Positions 63,295-64,000 of a stretch of 64,000 nucleotides of DNA are shown piece after piece. The notes under the pieces were generated by a model. That model was given only the letters and a program-made list of their open reading frames with translations, did not search any database and was not told where the DNA came from. The number at the start of each line of letters is the position of its first letter. The first letter of the stretch is position 1. The DNA comes from an uncultured SAR86 cluster bacterium (GTDB lineage Bacteria > Pseudomonadota > Gammaproteobacteria > Magnimaribacterales > D2472). The position numbers and the translations under genes were made by a program. The DNA lies in assembly GCA_902557645.1 (NCBI GenBank), contig CACEAP010000002.1, positions 1-64,000 of the forward strand, given 5' to 3'.

Positions 63295-63768
63295 ATGAAA
63301 ATTATAGAAAAGTATATAAATCTAATAGGTAAATGTATTTCTTACCTAATTCCAGTGATAACTATGCTTATGGTTGTAATAATTGTAAGCCGTTATTTTT
63401 TTGGAACAGGAAGAACTGACTTACAAGAGTTGGTTATGTATTTTCATTCACTTATCTTTCTAGGCTGTGCTGGATACGTCTTTAATCAAGATGAGCATGT
63501 TCGAGTAGATATATTTTATCGTGATGCTGCAGATAAATATAAAGATATTGTAAATCTAGTATGTGGAATAATTTTCTTATTGCCAGTATGTGTAATAATT
63601 ACCATCTATAGTTTTGATCTGATAAATATGTCTTGGGACATTAAAGAGACCTCAACTGAACCTGGCGGGCTTAAATATGTATATATTCAGAAAACGTTTA
63701 TATATCTGTTTCCGTTAACCCTTATAGGCGCTTTTTTATATAAAGCTTCCCGCATCTTATGGAAATAA
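63295..63768 (+). CDS. TRAP transporter small permease (DctQ)
   Basis: Small membrane subunit of a tripartite ATP-independent periplasmic uptake system. The 157 residues contain four helices; SRYFFGTGRTDLQELVMYFHSLIFLGCAGYVFNQDEHVRVDIF is the DctQ signature. I start at ATG 63295 with GAAGAG upstream; the track used TTG 63280. It overlaps the large permease gene by 10 nt. The periplasmic binding protein DctP is not in view. Confidence 0.9.
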   Translation: MKIIEKYINLIGKCISYLIPVITMLMVVIIVSRYFFGTGRTDLQELVMYFHSLIFLGCAGYVFNQDEHVRVDIFYRDAADKYKDIVNLVCGIIFLLPVCVIITIYSFDLINMSWDIKETSTEPGGLKYVYIQKTFIYLFPLTLIGAFLYKASRILWK

Positions 63769-64000
63769 TTCCTTTATTATTATTGGTGCTTATCTGCTGC
63801 ACTTTATTGCTAGGCTATCCCGTTGCAATGACTCTTGCAGGGGTTTCGATCCTTTTTGCATTGGTCTGTATACCTGTTGGAATATTTGATCCAAATATAT
63901 TTAAAAGTATTCCTCTTAGGATTTTCGGCATTATGAATAATGTTACCTTGCTTGCCGTGCCATTATTTATTTTTATGGGCACCATTCTAGAAAGGTCCGG
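63759..64000 (+). CDS. TRAP transporter large permease (DctM), N-terminal part (cut by window edge)
   Basis: About 80 codons of the large membrane subunit. The opening MEIIPLLLLVLICCTLLLGYPVAM, the GVSILFAL helix, and LLAVPLFIFMGTILERSG are typical of DctM proteins. It overlaps the DctQ gene by 10 nt. The rest lies beyond the window. TRAP systems use an ion gradient to take up carboxylates and related compounds; the substrate cannot be determined here. Confidence 0.88.
   Translation, partial: MEIIPLLLLVLICCTLLLGYPVAMTLAGVSILFALVCIPVGIFDPNIFKSIPLRIFGIMNNVTLLAVPLFIFMGTILERS

Noticed and set aside
1-64000. Mobile elements, prophage, CRISPR, defence or toxin-antitoxin systems
   Set aside because: No transposase, integrase, repeat array or defence-type domain was recognised; the window reads as core genome.

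Overview
The window is gene-dense, AT-rich chromosomal DNA of a streamlined bacterium, most likely a marine gammaproteobacterium. Gene content and order support this: yqiB-yqiA, mutY-yggX, rppH/lgt/thyA/folA, yggS-proC-yggT-metX-metW-rdgB-hemW, argS-SPOR, gmk-rpoZ-spoT, ubiC-ubiA, hspQ and rpoH. Low GC, tiny intergenic spaces, a membrane pyrophosphatase, an M2 peptidase and a TtpC-type TonB system would fit a SAR86-like lineage. That assignment is inference from memory and was not tested. I see no phage, insertion sequence, CRISPR array, rRNA or toxin module; nearly everything is core metabolism.

Layout. 1-3662 (minus): NAD-dependent epimerase-like gene, yicC, gmk, rpoZ and spoT, cut by the window edge. 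3706-5766: recG, possibly leaderless. 5763-9269 (minus): rubredoxin, an acidic amino-acid:cation symporter and a K+-dependent-type membrane pyrophosphatase. 9352-12892: ubiC, ubiA, a DUF482 protein, yqiB, yqiA. 12893-16518: a nitrogen-control locus with NtrC-like sites, a sigma-54 promoter, a eukaryote-type (type II) glutamine synthetase, ntrB and ntrC. 16519-19062: rhodanese, gpmA, mutY, yggX and tRNA-Phe, the tRNA lying inside a 21-bp inverted repeat. 19159-23123: MarR regulator, proline iminopeptidase, an MDR oxidoreductase, two small membrane proteins and a sterol desaturase-family enzyme. 23180-28522: a MacAB-like export system with one adaptor, one ATPase and three FtsX-type permeases. 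28529-31847: small membrane protein, YbjQ, HspQ, aspartate aminotransferase, RmuC. 31849-37725: an orphan FbpB-like permease coupled to gcvT-gcvH-gcvP. 37722-41840: HAD phosphatase, rppH, TauE/SafE, lgt, thyA, folA. 41835-47138 (minus): DUF3450, TtpC, ExbB, ExbD, TonB, TPR energy-transduction cluster. 47280-49943 (minus): M2 peptidase lipoprotein and a DUF1295 membrane protein. 49982-58212: efp, argS, SPOR, yggS, proC, yggT, metX, metW, rdgB, hemW. 58201-61448 (minus): trmB, rpoH, cysQ, e(P4) phosphatase. 61494-64000: a small ORF coupled to a dienoyl-CoA isomerase-like gene, yaaA (minus), and the start of a TRAP transporter.

How it works together. The best-resolved regulatory unit is the glutamine synthetase-NtrBC locus, where the regulator pair lies directly downstream of a gene carrying that regulator's expected promoter and binding sites. 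All eight convergent gene pairs meet within -12 to +6 nt, several sharing stop-codon bases, which leaves no room for separate terminators. There is no stretch over 300 bases without a gene; the longest is 18898-19158, which holds tRNA-Phe. I found no convincing wholly new system. The most unusual points are the type II glutamine synthetase locus, the tRNA-flanking inverted repeat, the palindromes ahead of the TonB cluster, the three-permease exporter and the orphan permease joined to the glycine cleavage genes.
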